NCBI GenBank assembly: GCA_016222825.1
Contig: JACRQF010000018.1
Span: 1 to 46,308 of the forward strand
Direction of reading: 5' to 3'
DNA from: Verrucomicrobiota bacterium
Lineage (GTDB): Bacteria; Verrucomicrobiota; Verrucomicrobiia; CAIQCK01
DNA length: 46,308 nucleotides
Made by a program: the position numbers and the translations under genes. Positions 11,749-20,938 of the stretch are shown piece after piece. Numbering within the stretch: the stretch's first letter is position 1; each line of letters begins with the position of its first letter. The notes below the pieces were generated by a model that did not search any database, had not been told where the DNA came from, and saw only the letters and a list, made by a program, of their open reading frames with translations.

Positions 11749-14700
11749 CTACCGCATCAACTGCTGGAAGCGCGGGAAGAGGCGGATCAGCGTGAGGCGT
11801 TGGTCTTGCTGGGCGGCTTGCTTGAACTGCGGATTGAGGCGGATGGCTTTCTCCAGCGAGTCAATGGACTGCTCGGCGCGTTGCAGTTGGACTTGCACGA
11901 CGGCGAGGTCATACCAGGCTTGCGCGTCGTCGGCGTGGAAGCTCAGATACTTCGACAACACCCGCTCGACGCGGTCAAAGCGGCTCAACTGGACGTAGGT
12001 CTGCGCGAGAGTCTTGAAGGGCTGGGGCGGCAGGTCTTTGTTCTCGATGAGCCGGTCAATGATCGTGTCCATGTCGCCGAACTTGCCGCGCTGGGCCAGG
12101 ATGGAGAGCAACTGCATGATCTTGTTGAGGTCGCCGGGATTGGTCTGCAAGTCCCGGCGCGTGTCAATTTCCTGCGCCGCGAGTTGCTTGAGCGCGTTGA
12201 TCTGGTTGAGGACGACGCCGACCTGGATGTTGTGCGGGTCGTATTTCTTGTAGCTGTCCACAAGTTTGAGCGCCTCGTCGTAACGTTCGGTGCGCGTGAG
12301 GAACTCGGCGAAGCGGAACGTGGCTTCGACGTTAAACGGGCAGAGTTCCAGAGCTTGCCGGAAAGCGAAGTCAGCCTCGGGGGCCAATTCGGGCTGGCGC
12401 TGTTCGGGCGGGGCCATGGTGACGCGCCAGGCATAGAGACCGGCGTGGGCCGTGCGGAGCTTGGAGAAGGCGCGCTGGGCGTCGTCGTCGCGGCGGAATC
12501 GGGGGTCGTTGACCAGATACTTCTGGATGTATTCGGTCCAGTATTTGCGGTTGTGGGCGACCTTGTCCGGCGTGATCTTCGGCAGCATATCACGGTTGAT
12601 CTTCATGATGATGCCGTAAGGCTCCAGGTAGTTATACATCCACTGGATGACGAAGCTCTCCTCGACGTAGAACGTATGTTTGTCGCGTTCCTTGTCGAAG
12701 ATCTGCTTGGAGACGAGGCCGTTGAGCGCAGTGACGGCCTGGACCCCCTGGATGTTCACGCGCCCGCCGACGATCTGCACGCTCTCGCCCGGCAGGGCAG
12801 GGCGGTGCTGGAGTTCCTCGACGTAAGCGCGGATGGCGGCGGCGCTGTCCTCGTCGGTGGAGATGTAGATGTCCTCCTTCGGATAGATGGTGTCGCGGCC
12901 GAGCGCTTTTTCGAGCCAGGTGAAGCCTTCCTTCTTGCGCACGGGGCTGTATTGGTAGCGCAGGTAACGGAGGTAGGTGTTCTCGGCCAGCGCGTTCTGC
13001 GTGATGATGTAAACGTCAGGATGCACACGCGGACAGAAGATGGTGTAGGTCGGCACGAAACGGCCGGGGTCGGTGCCGCCGTAAAGGATGGCGCCCTTGT
13101 CCATCGGCGGGTAGCCGCCGCCCGGCTCGAACATGTGGTAGCCGAAATACCAGCCGAAATTGTGGCCGCGCATCTCGCTGTCGCGCCAGTTGCGGAACAT
13201 GCCGACGATGGGCAGGCATGCCACCAGGACCAGAATCCGCATCAACGGCAGCTTGTTGTCGTTGGCTAGGAACACCACGATGGACAGCCCGAACAGAATC
13301 ACAATCTGCACGCTGACCCAGAACCATTCCAGTTCGGTCGCCGTCTGGCTGGTCTGGTGATAGACGAGTTGGTAACCGAGCTGCAACATGCAGGCGATCA
13401 GCGCGGCGCCGTAAAGCAGCCAGCGCAGCTTGGAGAAGTGGACGCTCGAAAACGCCAGGCCCCAAATAAGGCCGTAGCCGATGCAGGCGCAGAAGAGCGC
13501 ATGCGTCAGCATGAAGAAGACGCGGTCGTTGAAGAGCACGGCGCGGTCCAGCACCGGGTTGGCCAGCACGATGAAGGTGACGCTGGTGAAGAAAATGCCG
13601 GTGGCCATGAAGATGATCCATGTCTTCGCCCGCCAGGCGGTGCCGCGGAACCACGCGAGCGCGGCGAAACCGATGGCCACGAACATGCCGGTGTATTCCA
13701 TCAGCAGGCCCTTGAAGAAGACCGACAACTGGTTAAAGAATACCGGCCACGGTCGGTCAATCTTCACCTTCTCGTATTGGCCGCGCGAGAGATGATGCCA
13801 GAAGCCGTCTTTGTGCTGCGTGAAACCCCAGTTCATGGGCGGGTTTGTCGAGGACGCCAGAGGCGAGTAGCCGTAAAACGCCAGCCCGGCCAGCACGCAT
13901 CCCCCCACAGTCGCCGCCCGTTTCCAGTTCACACGCGTCGGCCATCCGTAGAGCCGCGCCAGCACCTCGCCCACCATCCAGATTCCCGCCGGCGCCACCG
14001 CAAGGCCCGCGCCCTGCCAGAAGTAGGTGGATGAGGTGAAGAACGTCGCATCGTCCAGAATCCACTCCATGAACCAGAATCCCGCCGCCGCCACCCAACA
14101 CGCGCCCACGGCGAGGTCTATCAGAACGGCCGGACTCACCAGCGCGATCAGGATGAAATACGCCGGCGCCATGAACAGCAGCGTCTGGTGATTGGTCAGG
14201 CCCAGTGCCCAAAAGAAAGCGGTCCAATACAGGTATTTGTCGCGCTGCGGATCGTGCATCCAGATGAACATCGTCACCGTCGTCAGCGCCATGAAAAGTC
14301 CGTTGAGCGTATAGACCTCGCCGACGACCGCCTGCGACCACGGCACCGGGCTGTAGGCAAAGATCAGCGCGCCCACGGTGCCGCAGACTGCGGCGATCCA
14401 TTTTTCCTGCTCGTCGGTAAGGCTTTCGTGAAACATCTTGGCGGATCGCAGCAGCATGGAGCCGCTTCGTGAGATCAACAGCGCCAGCAGTGCCGACGCC
14501 AACCCCGCGAACGTCCCGCTCATGAACGTCACCCGCCACGCGATGTTGAAATCGCGGCGGGTGATGTTGACGCCGTCCGCTTTCACGTAGTCCGGCACCG
14601 GTTGCGGACTCAGGGGGTTCAGGTGATCGAACAGGAAGCCCAGCACCGTCCAGATGGGATAACCCGGCGGATGTGGCACGCCAAGGTGATGCGCGGCCGT

Positions 14701-14916
14701 GATCAGCTCGCCGGAGTCTTCCAGCGTCACGTTGGGCGCCATCGTGTAGATGTAGCCCGTCATGGCGATGACGAACGCCGCCGCTGCCGCCAGCCAGTCG
14801 CACTTGCGGAACAGCTTGAACGAGGCCACCGGCGCGGGCGCGGGAATCTCCGCGACCGCTGCGGCTGCCGGTTTCACAGCCTTCGCGTTACCGCTTGCTG
14901 CACGTTGGTTTGCCAT
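11749..14916 (-). CDS. DUF2723 (GT117-like) polytopic membrane protein with C-terminal TPR repeats
   Basis: A 1055-residue protein. After a short Ala/Pro-rich cytoplasmic tail (1-35) comes a multi-pass region of roughly a dozen membrane segments (40-590). The first luminal loop contains MAPNVTLEDSGELITAAHHLGVPHPPGYPIW, the DUF2723 signature; its D-S-G-E and HPPG motifs are the likely catalytic/substrate loop of this GT-C glycosyltransferase-like family. A soluble domain (about 590-830) follows, and then several TPR-type helix pairs (about 830-1055). Relatives include the eukaryotic O-mannosyltransferase TMEM260. Glycosylation of surface or exported proteins is a reasonable inference; donor and acceptor are unknown. 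It has its own promoter and a GAGGA ribosome site. Confidence 0.85.
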   Translation of the reverse strand: MANQRAASGNAKAVKPAAAAVAEIPAPAPVASFKLFRKCDWLAAAAAFVIAMTGYIYTMAPNVTLEDSGELITAAHHLGVPHPPGYPIWTVLGFLFDHLNPLSPQPVPDYVKADGVNITRRDFNIAWRVTFMSGTFAGLASALLALLISRSGSMLLRSAKMFHESLTDEQEKWIAAVCGTVGALIFAYSPVPWSQAVVGEVYTLNGLFMALTTVTMFIWMHDPQRDKYLYWTAFFWALGLTNHQTLLFMAPAYFILIALVSPAVLIDLAVGACWVAAAGFWFMEWILDDATFFTSSTYFWQGAGLAVAPAGIWMVGEVLARLYGWPTRVNWKRAATVGGCVLAGLAFYGYSPLASSTNPPMNWGFTQHKDGFWHHLSRGQYEKVKIDRPWPVFFNQLSVFFKGLLMEYTGMFVAIGFAALAWFRGTAWRAKTWIIFMATGIFFTSVTFIVLANPVLDRAVLFNDRVFFMLTHALFCACIGYGLIWGLAFSSVHFSKLRWLLYGAALIACMLQLGYQLVYHQTSQTATELEWFWVSVQIVILFGLSIVVFLANDNKLPLMRILVLVACLPIVGMFRNWRDSEMRGHNFGWYFGYHMFEPGGGYPPMDKGAILYGGTDPGRFVPTYTIFCPRVHPDVYIITQNALAENTYLRYLRYQYSPVRKKEGFTWLEKALGRDTIYPKEDIYISTDEDSAAAIRAYVEELQHRPALPGESVQIVGGRVNIQGVQAVTALNGLVSKQIFDKERDKHTFYVEESFVIQWMYNYLEPYGIIMKINRDMLPKITPDKVAHNRKYWTEYIQKYLVNDPRFRRDDDAQRAFSKLRTAHAGLYAWRVTMAPPEQRQPELAPEADFAFRQALELCPFNVEATFRFAEFLTRTERYDEALKLVDSYKKYDPHNIQVGVVLNQINALKQLAAQEIDTRRDLQTNPGDLNKIMQLLSILAQRGKFGDMDTIIDRLIENKDLPPQPFKTLAQTYVQLSRFDRVERVLSKYLSFHADDAQAWYDLAVVQVQLQRAEQSIDSLEKAIRLNPQFKQAAQQDQRLTLIRLFPRFQQLMR

Positions 14917-14945
14917 AATCCTAATCCTCGGAAAAGCGAGCCGTG

Positions 14946-14974
14946 ACTGTAGGCACTGCCACGCATCGGGTCAA
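14946..14974 (-). promoter_or_regulatory. Promoter of the DUF2723 gene
   Basis: On the - strand TTGACC (complement of 14969-14974), a 17-nt spacer and TACAGT (complement of 14946-14951) form a good sigma70-type promoter. It leaves a leader of about 22 nt that carries GAGGA before the ATG at 14916. Confidence 0.6.
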
Positions 14975-15024
14975 TACGGGTTTTTAGTCAGCGACCGCGC
15001 CCAAAACGTTCAAAGAAACTCCAT

Positions 15025-16785
15025 TTACCTGCCGGCCGGCAGGTCGGACCACTTGCCGTGCTCCTTGATCAAGTCCAGGAGACGGTCCACCGCCTCGGCT
15101 TCGGGGATGTTGAACTTCACGCACGTCTTGCCGACGTAAAGGTTCACCTTGCCCGGCGCGCCGCCGACGTAGCCGAAATCAGCGTCGGCCATCTCACCGG
15201 GACCGTTCACGATGCAGCCCATGACGGCGATCTTCACGCCCTTGAGGTGGTGCGTGCATTTCTTGATCCGCGCCGTCACGGTTTGGAGGTTGAACAGCGT
15301 GCGCCCGCAGCTCGGACAGGCGACATACTCCGCTTTGAACGACCGGCTGCCGGTGGCCTGCAGGATGTTGTAGGCCAGCCGCAACGCCGCTTCCGCGTTC
15401 GCCTCGCCGCGCACCAGAATCGCGTCGCCGATGCCGTCAGAGATCAACCCGCCGAGCATTGTAGCCGCATGAAGCATCGCGTCGAGAGAGTCAGTCCCGG
15501 CAGCCGGAGATTCCAGCACGTCCTTCAGCAAAATCGGTGCGCGGCAACCGCGGGCGTCCAGCTTCGCCGCGAGAATGCGGTAGGCCATGATCGGGCTGAG
15601 CGGCAGACCGTCCTTGACAGCCACCAGATGGCCGTCGGAAACCTTGCTCAAATCATCGCTAAGCGGATCCACTTCCACCGCACCGCACCGCTCGTAAACC
15701 AGTTCCGGCTGGGTGTCGCCGAGTTGGTCCTGCTTTGGCGCGAGCCAGTCGAATTGCGCGTTGGTTACGCAGACGCGAATGAGGTTGCCGCCACCGAGCT
15801 TCGTCGAGTTGACGGTTACTTCGCGCGTTGGCCGGCGGACGTAGGTGAACGGGTCGCGGGTTTCCTTCACGTCCACCGCAAAGTCCGGCCCAGCCGGTTT
15901 GCCCAGCCGCTCGTCGAACTTCTTCACCAGCGCGCGCGCCACGGGAATCTCATGGACGCTGTCCTCCGTGAGCGAGACGCGCACCGTGTCGCCAATGCCG
16001 TCCTCGAGCAACGCGCCGATGCCGACGGCGGATTTGATGCGGCCGTCCTCGCCTTCGCCGGCCTCGGTCACGCCGAGGTGCAGCGGGTAGTCCCAGCCTT
16101 GCTCGTCCAGCCGCGCCGCGAGCAGGCGATACGCTGCAATGACCACCTTCACGTTCGACGCCTTCATCGAGAAGACGAGTTCGTGATAGTCGTGCTTGCG
16201 GCAGATGCGCGCGAACTCCATCGCGCTCTCGACCATGCCTGCCGGCGTGTCGCCGAAACGGTTCAGGATGCGGTCGGAAAGGGAGCCGTGGTTGGTGCCG
16301 ATGCGCATGGCGCGGCCGAGCCGCTTGCACTCCAGCACCAGCGGCGTGAACGCCGCCTCCATGTGCGCCAGTTCCGCCGCGTATTCCGCGCCGGTGTATT
16401 CCTTGACGGCGAACTTCTTCTTGTCGGCGTAATTGCCGGGGTTGACGCGGATTTTCTCAACCCACTTCACCGCCTCCATCGCCGCCTCCGGCTTGAAGTG
16501 GATGTCGGCGACGACCGGCGTGGAGTAGTCGCGCGCGCGCAAGGCGGCGACGAAGTCCTTGAGCTTTCTGGCGTCATTCACCGTCGGCGCGGTGAGCCGG
16601 ATGATCTCGCAGCCGGCGTCGAGGATTGGAAGCGCCTCGGCAACGCACGCTTCGGTGTTCATCGTGTCCGAAGTGAGCATGCTCTGGACGCGAATCGGGT
16701 TGTTGCCGCCGACGCCAACACCGCCGACGCGCACCTCGCGGGTCTTGCGGCGGCGATAACCAAACGGGCTGTGACAGTATTTCAT
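15025..16785 (-). CDS. ispG: 4-hydroxy-3-methylbut-2-enyl diphosphate synthase (long form)
   Basis: A 586-residue MEP-pathway enzyme that reductively converts methylerythritol cyclodiphosphate to HMBPP using a [4Fe-4S] cluster. The cluster ligands are visible: C-P-S-C in VACPSCGRTLFNLQ, then Cys in MGCIVNGPGE with the conserved Glu a few residues on. The N-terminal barrel has PIRVQSM, ADIHF, RVNPGN and TNHGSLSDR. The protein is about 210 residues longer than the E. coli enzyme because of an extra domain between barrel and cluster domain, the architecture of Chlamydia, Bacteroidetes and plant enzymes. The ATG at 16785 overlaps the rseP stop by 4 nt, fixing the start. It is the last gene of the run. 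Confidence 0.95.
   Translation of the reverse strand: MKYCHSPFGYRRRKTREVRVGGVGVGGNNPIRVQSMLTSDTMNTEACVAEALPILDAGCEIIRLTAPTVNDARKLKDFVAALRARDYSTPVVADIHFKPEAAMEAVKWVEKIRVNPGNYADKKKFAVKEYTGAEYAAELAHMEAAFTPLVLECKRLGRAMRIGTNHGSLSDRILNRFGDTPAGMVESAMEFARICRKHDYHELVFSMKASNVKVVIAAYRLLAARLDEQGWDYPLHLGVTEAGEGEDGRIKSAVGIGALLEDGIGDTVRVSLTEDSVHEIPVARALVKKFDERLGKPAGPDFAVDVKETRDPFTYVRRPTREVTVNSTKLGGGNLIRVCVTNAQFDWLAPKQDQLGDTQPELVYERCGAVEVDPLSDDLSKVSDGHLVAVKDGLPLSPIMAYRILAAKLDARGCRAPILLKDVLESPAAGTDSLDAMLHAATMLGGLISDGIGDAILVRGEANAEAALRLAYNILQATGSRSFKAEYVACPSCGRTLFNLQTVTARIKKCTHHLKGVKIAVMGCIVNGPGEMADADFGYVGGAPGKVNLYVGKTCVKFNIPEAEAVDRLLDLIKEHGKWSDLPAGR
15029..15046. repeat. 18-bp perfect palindrome at the end of ispG
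   Basis: ACCTGCCGGCCGGCAGGT covers the last codons of ispG, ending next to its TAA stop. It can fold at the end of the operon mRNA, but there is no U-run after it, so it may stabilise the 3' end rather than terminate by itself. Confidence 0.6.
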
Positions 16786-18167
16786 TTCTGCTGCGGTTGA
16801 GGGGCAACCTGCTGCACGGCGTTGGTCTCGGCCGTCTTGCCCGGCATGATGTGCGGCTTCACGATGCGCCAGACATCGTTCAGGTTGATGTAAAGAAGGA
16901 ACGCAATCAGCACCGACGCGAACACCGTCCAAGTGCCGCGGACGAATCTGCCGTTCAGCGGTTTCCGGCGCAGCCATTCCACCAGCGCGAACAGGATGTG
17001 GCCGCCGTCAATCACCGGGATCGGCAGCAGGTTCAGGATGGCGAGATTGACGTTCACGAGCAGGGTCACGTCGAGGCCGTTCATGAAGCTCTCTTTGATC
17101 CCCCGCGTGATGGCCTGCGCAATGCCCGGAATGCCGCTCATCTTCGAGGGGGTGATGCCGGTCTGGCTCGGATGCAGCAACGCTCCCAGCACGCGCATGG
17201 TCTTGTAAATGTGCCTCTCAAGTTGTTCGAGCGGCACGCGGTAAACCGTCACCTTGGGCGCGTAGGGATCCCATCCGAGTCTCACGCCGATGCGGCCGCG
17301 GCTTTCCTTGCTGTCGAAGAACGGCGTGATCGTCGTCTCCATGCGCTTGCCGCGGCGCTCGAACTTCAACGGCAACGGCTTGCCGGCACTATGAATAAGG
17401 AGATCGCGCAACTGGCTGACGTTCAACACCGGCACATCGGCGACGCTGAGAATCTTGTCGCCGATCTTCAGTCCGACCTTCTCTGCTGGCGCCCCGGGTT
17501 CCAGGAAGACGATGTAGGTGGCGTTGCCCAACTCAAACTCCGGAATGCGGAAGCCTTCTTCGGCATTGCGCTTCGGCTCGATCAGCAGCCGCACTTTCTT
17601 GCCTTCGCGGTCCACGACGAACGGAATCTCCTTGTGCGTGCTGGTGACGACCATCTCGTAAACGTCCTCGAGGTTGGCCACCTTGTAGCCGTCCACACGC
17701 TCGATCTTGTCGCCCGCACGCAGGCCGGCGGCGTATTCCGAGGATGTGTCGGGAACCTTGGTCACCACCAGCATCTCCGGCCGCTCGTCGGAAGGCATGC
17801 CGACCACCCAGATGATCATCGCAAGCACGATGGCGAAGGCGAAGTTCATCGCCGGCCCGGCCAGCGCGACGACGATCTTGGTCAGGGGCGTGACCGGCGG
17901 CAGCGGCTCTGCGGGTTCATCGCTCTTGCCTTCGAGCATCTCGGCTGGGTTCATCTGCGGCAGCAGCACATAGCCGCCAAGCGGAATCCAACTGATGCGG
18001 TATTCGACGCCATCCACCGTCTTCTTCCAGATCGCCGGTCCGAAGCCGATGGAAAAGACTTTCACGACCATGCCGCGACGGCGCGCGAGCCAGAAGTGAC
18101 CGAGTTCGTGGATGAAAATCGAGGCTCCCACCAACAGGAGCATCGCGGCGAAAGCAAATATGTCCAC
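16782..18167 (-). CDS. rseP: RIP metalloprotease RseP (site-2 protease)
   Basis: A 461-residue inner-membrane zinc protease. The first transmembrane helix carries the active site HELGH (His20, Glu21, His24). The second metal-site motif is NLLPIPVIDGGHI near residue 395, the LDG motif in variant form. One clear PDZ domain (about 205-285, VGLKIGDKILSVADVPVLNVSQL) and a preceding PDZ-like segment (GLRAGDKIERVDGYKV) are visible. The family cleaves anti-sigma factors such as RseA and clears signal-peptide remnants. The start is GTG 18167, sharing one base with the dxr stop (TAGTG); a second GTG six bases upstream is possible. It lies in the conserved uppS-cdsA-dxr-rseP order. Confidence 0.93.
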   Translation of the reverse strand: MDIFAFAAMLLLVGASIFIHELGHFWLARRRGMVVKVFSIGFGPAIWKKTVDGVEYRISWIPLGGYVLLPQMNPAEMLEGKSDEPAEPLPPVTPLTKIVVALAGPAMNFAFAIVLAMIIWVVGMPSDERPEMLVVTKVPDTSSEYAAGLRAGDKIERVDGYKVANLEDVYEMVVTSTHKEIPFVVDREGKKVRLLIEPKRNAEEGFRIPEFELGNATYIVFLEPGAPAEKVGLKIGDKILSVADVPVLNVSQLRDLLIHSAGKPLPLKFERRGKRMETTITPFFDSKESRGRIGVRLGWDPYAPKVTVYRVPLEQLERHIYKTMRVLGALLHPSQTGITPSKMSGIPGIAQAITRGIKESFMNGLDVTLLVNVNLAILNLLPIPVIDGGHILFALVEWLRRKPLNGRFVRGTWTVFASVLIAFLLYINLNDVWRIVKPHIMPGKTAETNAVQQVAPQPQQK

Positions 18168-19309
18168 TAGCACAGCTTGGCAGCCTCCTCTCGCGCCCAA
18201 CGGTCTGCTTCCAAAATCGGCGCGAGCGTCTTGGCGCGCACCACGCGGTGCTTGCTCATGACCTTCTCAACCGTCGCCCAGATCTGCGGGAACCGGACGC
18301 GTCCCTGCATGAACGCCGGCACCGCCACTTCGTTGGCGGCGTTCAACACCGCCGGCATCGTGCCGCCGGCCCGCGCCGCCTCGCGCGCCAAGCGCAGCGC
18401 CGGGAACTTCTCCGCGTCGGGCGTCTCAAACGTCAGCGGCTGCAGCGCCGGGAAATTCGTCGTCGGTAGCGAGTTCTGCCGGCGTCGCGGGTAGGTGAAG
18501 GCGTATTGGATCGGGTAGCGCATATCGGGCACGCTGAGTTGCGCGATCACCGAGCCGTCGAGAAACTCCACCATCGAGTGGACGATGCTTTGCGGATGCA
18601 CCACCACGTCCACACGGTCCATTTCCAGCCCGAACAACCAGCGCGCTTCGATCATCTCCAGACACTTGTTGAAAAGGCTCGCGGAATCAATGGTGATTTT
18701 GTTGCCCATGTTCCACGTCGGGTGCCGCAGCGCGTCGGCCGCCGTCATGCGCTCCAGTTCGGCATGGGTCTTCTTGCGGAACGGCCCGCCCGAAGCTGTC
18801 AGCAGCAAACGGCGGACATCCTCCATCTCGCGGCCTTCGAGGCACTGGAAAATCGCGCTGTGCTCGCTGTCCACGGGGAGCACCTTGACGCCGTATTTCT
18901 TCGCCTCGCGCATCACGATCTCGCCGGCCATCACAAGGATTTCCTTCGAGGCCACGGCGAGGTCTTTACCGGCGCGGATGGCGGCGAGCGCCGGTTGCAG
19001 ACCGGCCGTGCCAACGATGGCCACGAGAACCATGTCCGCTTCGGGCATGGTCGCCAGCTCGATGAGACCCTGCTCGCCGCTGAGGCACTTCATGCGGGGC
19101 GGCAGCCGGCGTTTCAGGTCGGCGGCGGCGGCTTCGTCATACATCGCGACGGCCTTGGGCTTCAAGGCGCGGACCTGCGCCTCCACGTCGTCAACGCGCG
19201 AGCGCGCGGCCAAACCGACCAGCCGCACTTCGTCGCGCAGGTCGGCGACCACTTTCAGCGTGCTCTGGCCTATCGAGCCGGAGCTTCCAAGCAAGACTAC
19301 GTTTTTCAT
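18167..19309 (-). CDS. dxr: 1-deoxy-D-xylulose 5-phosphate reductoisomerase
   Basis: A 380-residue enzyme making methylerythritol 4-phosphate from DXP, the first committed step of the MEP pathway. The NADPH-binding loop GSSGSIGQSTL lies at residues 8-18. The metal/substrate site is in PVDSEHSAIFQ, and the substrate loop is recognisable in TASGGPF and HPTWNMGNKITIDSASL. Length is normal. It overlaps cdsA by one base (TGATG) and rseP by one base, so translation is coupled along the operon. Confidence 0.96.
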   Translation of the reverse strand: MKNVVLLGSSGSIGQSTLKVVADLRDEVRLVGLAARSRVDDVEAQVRALKPKAVAMYDEAAAADLKRRLPPRMKCLSGEQGLIELATMPEADMVLVAIVGTAGLQPALAAIRAGKDLAVASKEILVMAGEIVMREAKKYGVKVLPVDSEHSAIFQCLEGREMEDVRRLLLTASGGPFRKKTHAELERMTAADALRHPTWNMGNKITIDSASLFNKCLEMIEARWLFGLEMDRVDVVVHPQSIVHSMVEFLDGSVIAQLSVPDMRYPIQYAFTYPRRRQNSLPTTNFPALQPLTFETPDAEKFPALRLAREAARAGGTMPAVLNAANEVAVPAFMQGRVRFPQIWATVEKVMSKHRVVRAKTLAPILEADRWAREEAAKLC

Positions 19310-20187
19310 CAGGTGTGTAAGATGAGACGAAAGAAAGCGTATAGAGTCGGGGCTGTAAAGAGCAAGCTGTCAATCAAGTCCAGAATTCCGCCGATGCCCG
19401 GCAGCCACTGGCCGGAGTCCTTCACCTGCGCCTCGCGTTTGATGACCGACTCCGCCAGGTCGCCCACGATGGCGACCACGCCGAGCAGCGCGCCCGCGAT
19501 GGCGGCGGTCAACGGTGTCATTTTCAGTGCCGTCAGCGAGTCTTGGAACAGGTAGAAGGCGCCCCAGCCCGCCAGTGCCGCGACGACGACCGCGCCGATG
19601 GTGCCTTCCCATGTTTTCTTCGGGCTGATGCGCGGGATGAGCTTGTGGCGGCCGATGAGCGAGCCGACGACGTAAGCGCCGGCGTCGCTGAACTTGGTGA
19701 CAAGGATGAGGTAGAACACCGCGTATTTGCCGTGAAACAGCATCCGCCCGCCGTCCATCTCGATGCCGGGATGGATGTAATGAATCTTCGTGATGAAGTT
19801 GAACAGCCAGCTCACATAAACCAGCCCGAAGAGCGTCGCCGCCATCGTCGTGATGGGGGAGCGAGTGTGTCTGTCTATCATCACCCGGACAAACACGCCG
19901 AGCACCGCCACACCGAGCACGCCGGACTCAAACGCATACGAGCGCGGTGAGACGACGCCGTGCTTGAAGAAAAACCAGCTTCCCGTCAGCAGCGCGAACC
20001 CCGCCAGCAGCCCCAGCACCTTGAACACCCGCAGATTCGCCTTCTCCAGAATGCCGTAGCATTCCCACAACGCGAGCGAGCCGAAGATCGCCAGCAGCAG
20101 CCAGCTACAGAACGGCGGCGCGACGAACACCGCCGCCAGCACCAGCGCCCACATGATGACTGTGCTTACGAGTCGTTGGAGGAACAT
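19309..20187 (-). CDS. cdsA: Phosphatidate cytidylyltransferase
   Basis: A 292-residue multi-pass membrane enzyme making CDP-diacylglycerol from phosphatidate and CTP. Around eight hydrophobic segments are visible. The family signature is near the C-terminus: KFSDAGAYVVG, PRISPKKTWEG and GDLAESVIKR followed by KDSGQWLPGIGGILDLIDS. Length and motif order are normal. It starts one base after the uppS stop and overlaps dxr by one base. Confidence 0.95.
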   Translation of the reverse strand: MFLQRLVSTVIMWALVLAAVFVAPPFCSWLLLAIFGSLALWECYGILEKANLRVFKVLGLLAGFALLTGSWFFFKHGVVSPRSYAFESGVLGVAVLGVFVRVMIDRHTRSPITTMAATLFGLVYVSWLFNFITKIHYIHPGIEMDGGRMLFHGKYAVFYLILVTKFSDAGAYVVGSLIGRHKLIPRISPKKTWEGTIGAVVVAALAGWGAFYLFQDSLTALKMTPLTAAIAGALLGVVAIVGDLAESVIKREAQVKDSGQWLPGIGGILDLIDSLLFTAPTLYAFFRLILHT

Positions 20188-20188
20188 G

Positions 20189-20908
20189 TCAGGTTGGCTC
20201 GACGCCGCCGAACCGCCGCTGGCGCTTCCGGTAATCTTCCAGCGCCTTCAGGAACTCCGGCTTCCGAAAATCCGGCCAGAGTGTCGGCGTGATCCACATC
20301 TCCGTATAGGAAGTCTGCCACAGCAGGAAGTTGCTCAACCGCATCTCGCCGCTGGTGCGGATCAGCAGGTCCGGGTCGGGGAACGACGACGTGTAGAGCG
20401 ACGCGGTGATCGTCTCTTCGCTGATCTGCTCCGGCATCAACCGCCCCTCCATCACCTCCGTCGCGATCTTCCGCACGCCGTCCACCATCTCGGTGCGCCC
20501 GCCGTAGCTCAGCGCCAGGATCAGCGTCAGGCCGGTGTTCTTCGCCGTCAGCCGCCGCGTCTCTGCGAGCTGCTTCTGCGAATGCTCCGGCAGGTCGGTC
20601 AGCCGGCCGATAGCTTCGAGCCGCACGTTGTTTTTGTTCAGCGTGCCGATCTCGTCTTTGAGGAACTTCGTCAACAGCCGCATCAGCGCGGAGGTTTCCT
20701 CGCGCGGCCGGCGCCAGTTCTCGATGGAGAACGCGTAAAGCGTCAGATACTTCACGCCGATCTCGCCCGCCGCCGTCACAATCTCCCGCGCGCTGTCCGA
20801 GCCGGCGCGGTGGCCTTGGATGCGCGGCAGCCCGCGCTCCCGCGCCCAGCGGCCGTTGCCGTCCATGATGATCGCCACGTGGCGCGGGGTGTTTTTGGCT
20901 TCGGTCAT
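20189..20908 (-). CDS. uppS: Undecaprenyl diphosphate synthase (cis-prenyltransferase)
   Basis: A 239-residue enzyme that extends FPP with isopentenyl units to make the C55 lipid carrier for cell-wall polymers. Asp16 in IIMDGNGRWA is the catalytic metal-site Asp. HRAG, YLTLYAFSIENWRR, and the C-terminal PDPDLLIRTSGEMRLSNFLLWQ and Y-x-E blocks are all present. Length is normal. It follows purA by 30 nt and leads the envelope-lipid part of the operon. Confidence 0.96.
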   Translation of the reverse strand: MTEAKNTPRHVAIIMDGNGRWARERGLPRIQGHRAGSDSAREIVTAAGEIGVKYLTLYAFSIENWRRPREETSALMRLLTKFLKDEIGTLNKNNVRLEAIGRLTDLPEHSQKQLAETRRLTAKNTGLTLILALSYGGRTEMVDGVRKIATEVMEGRLMPEQISEETITASLYTSSFPDPDLLIRTSGEMRLSNFLLWQTSYTEMWITPTLWPDFRKPEFLKALEDYRKRQRRFGGVEPT

Positions 20909-20938
20909 GGCAACTCTTGCGCTTGCTTCAACGCCGTT

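Noticed and set aside
15029..15046. Intrinsic terminator at the end of ispG
   Set aside because: The palindrome is perfect, but no U-run follows on the - strand.
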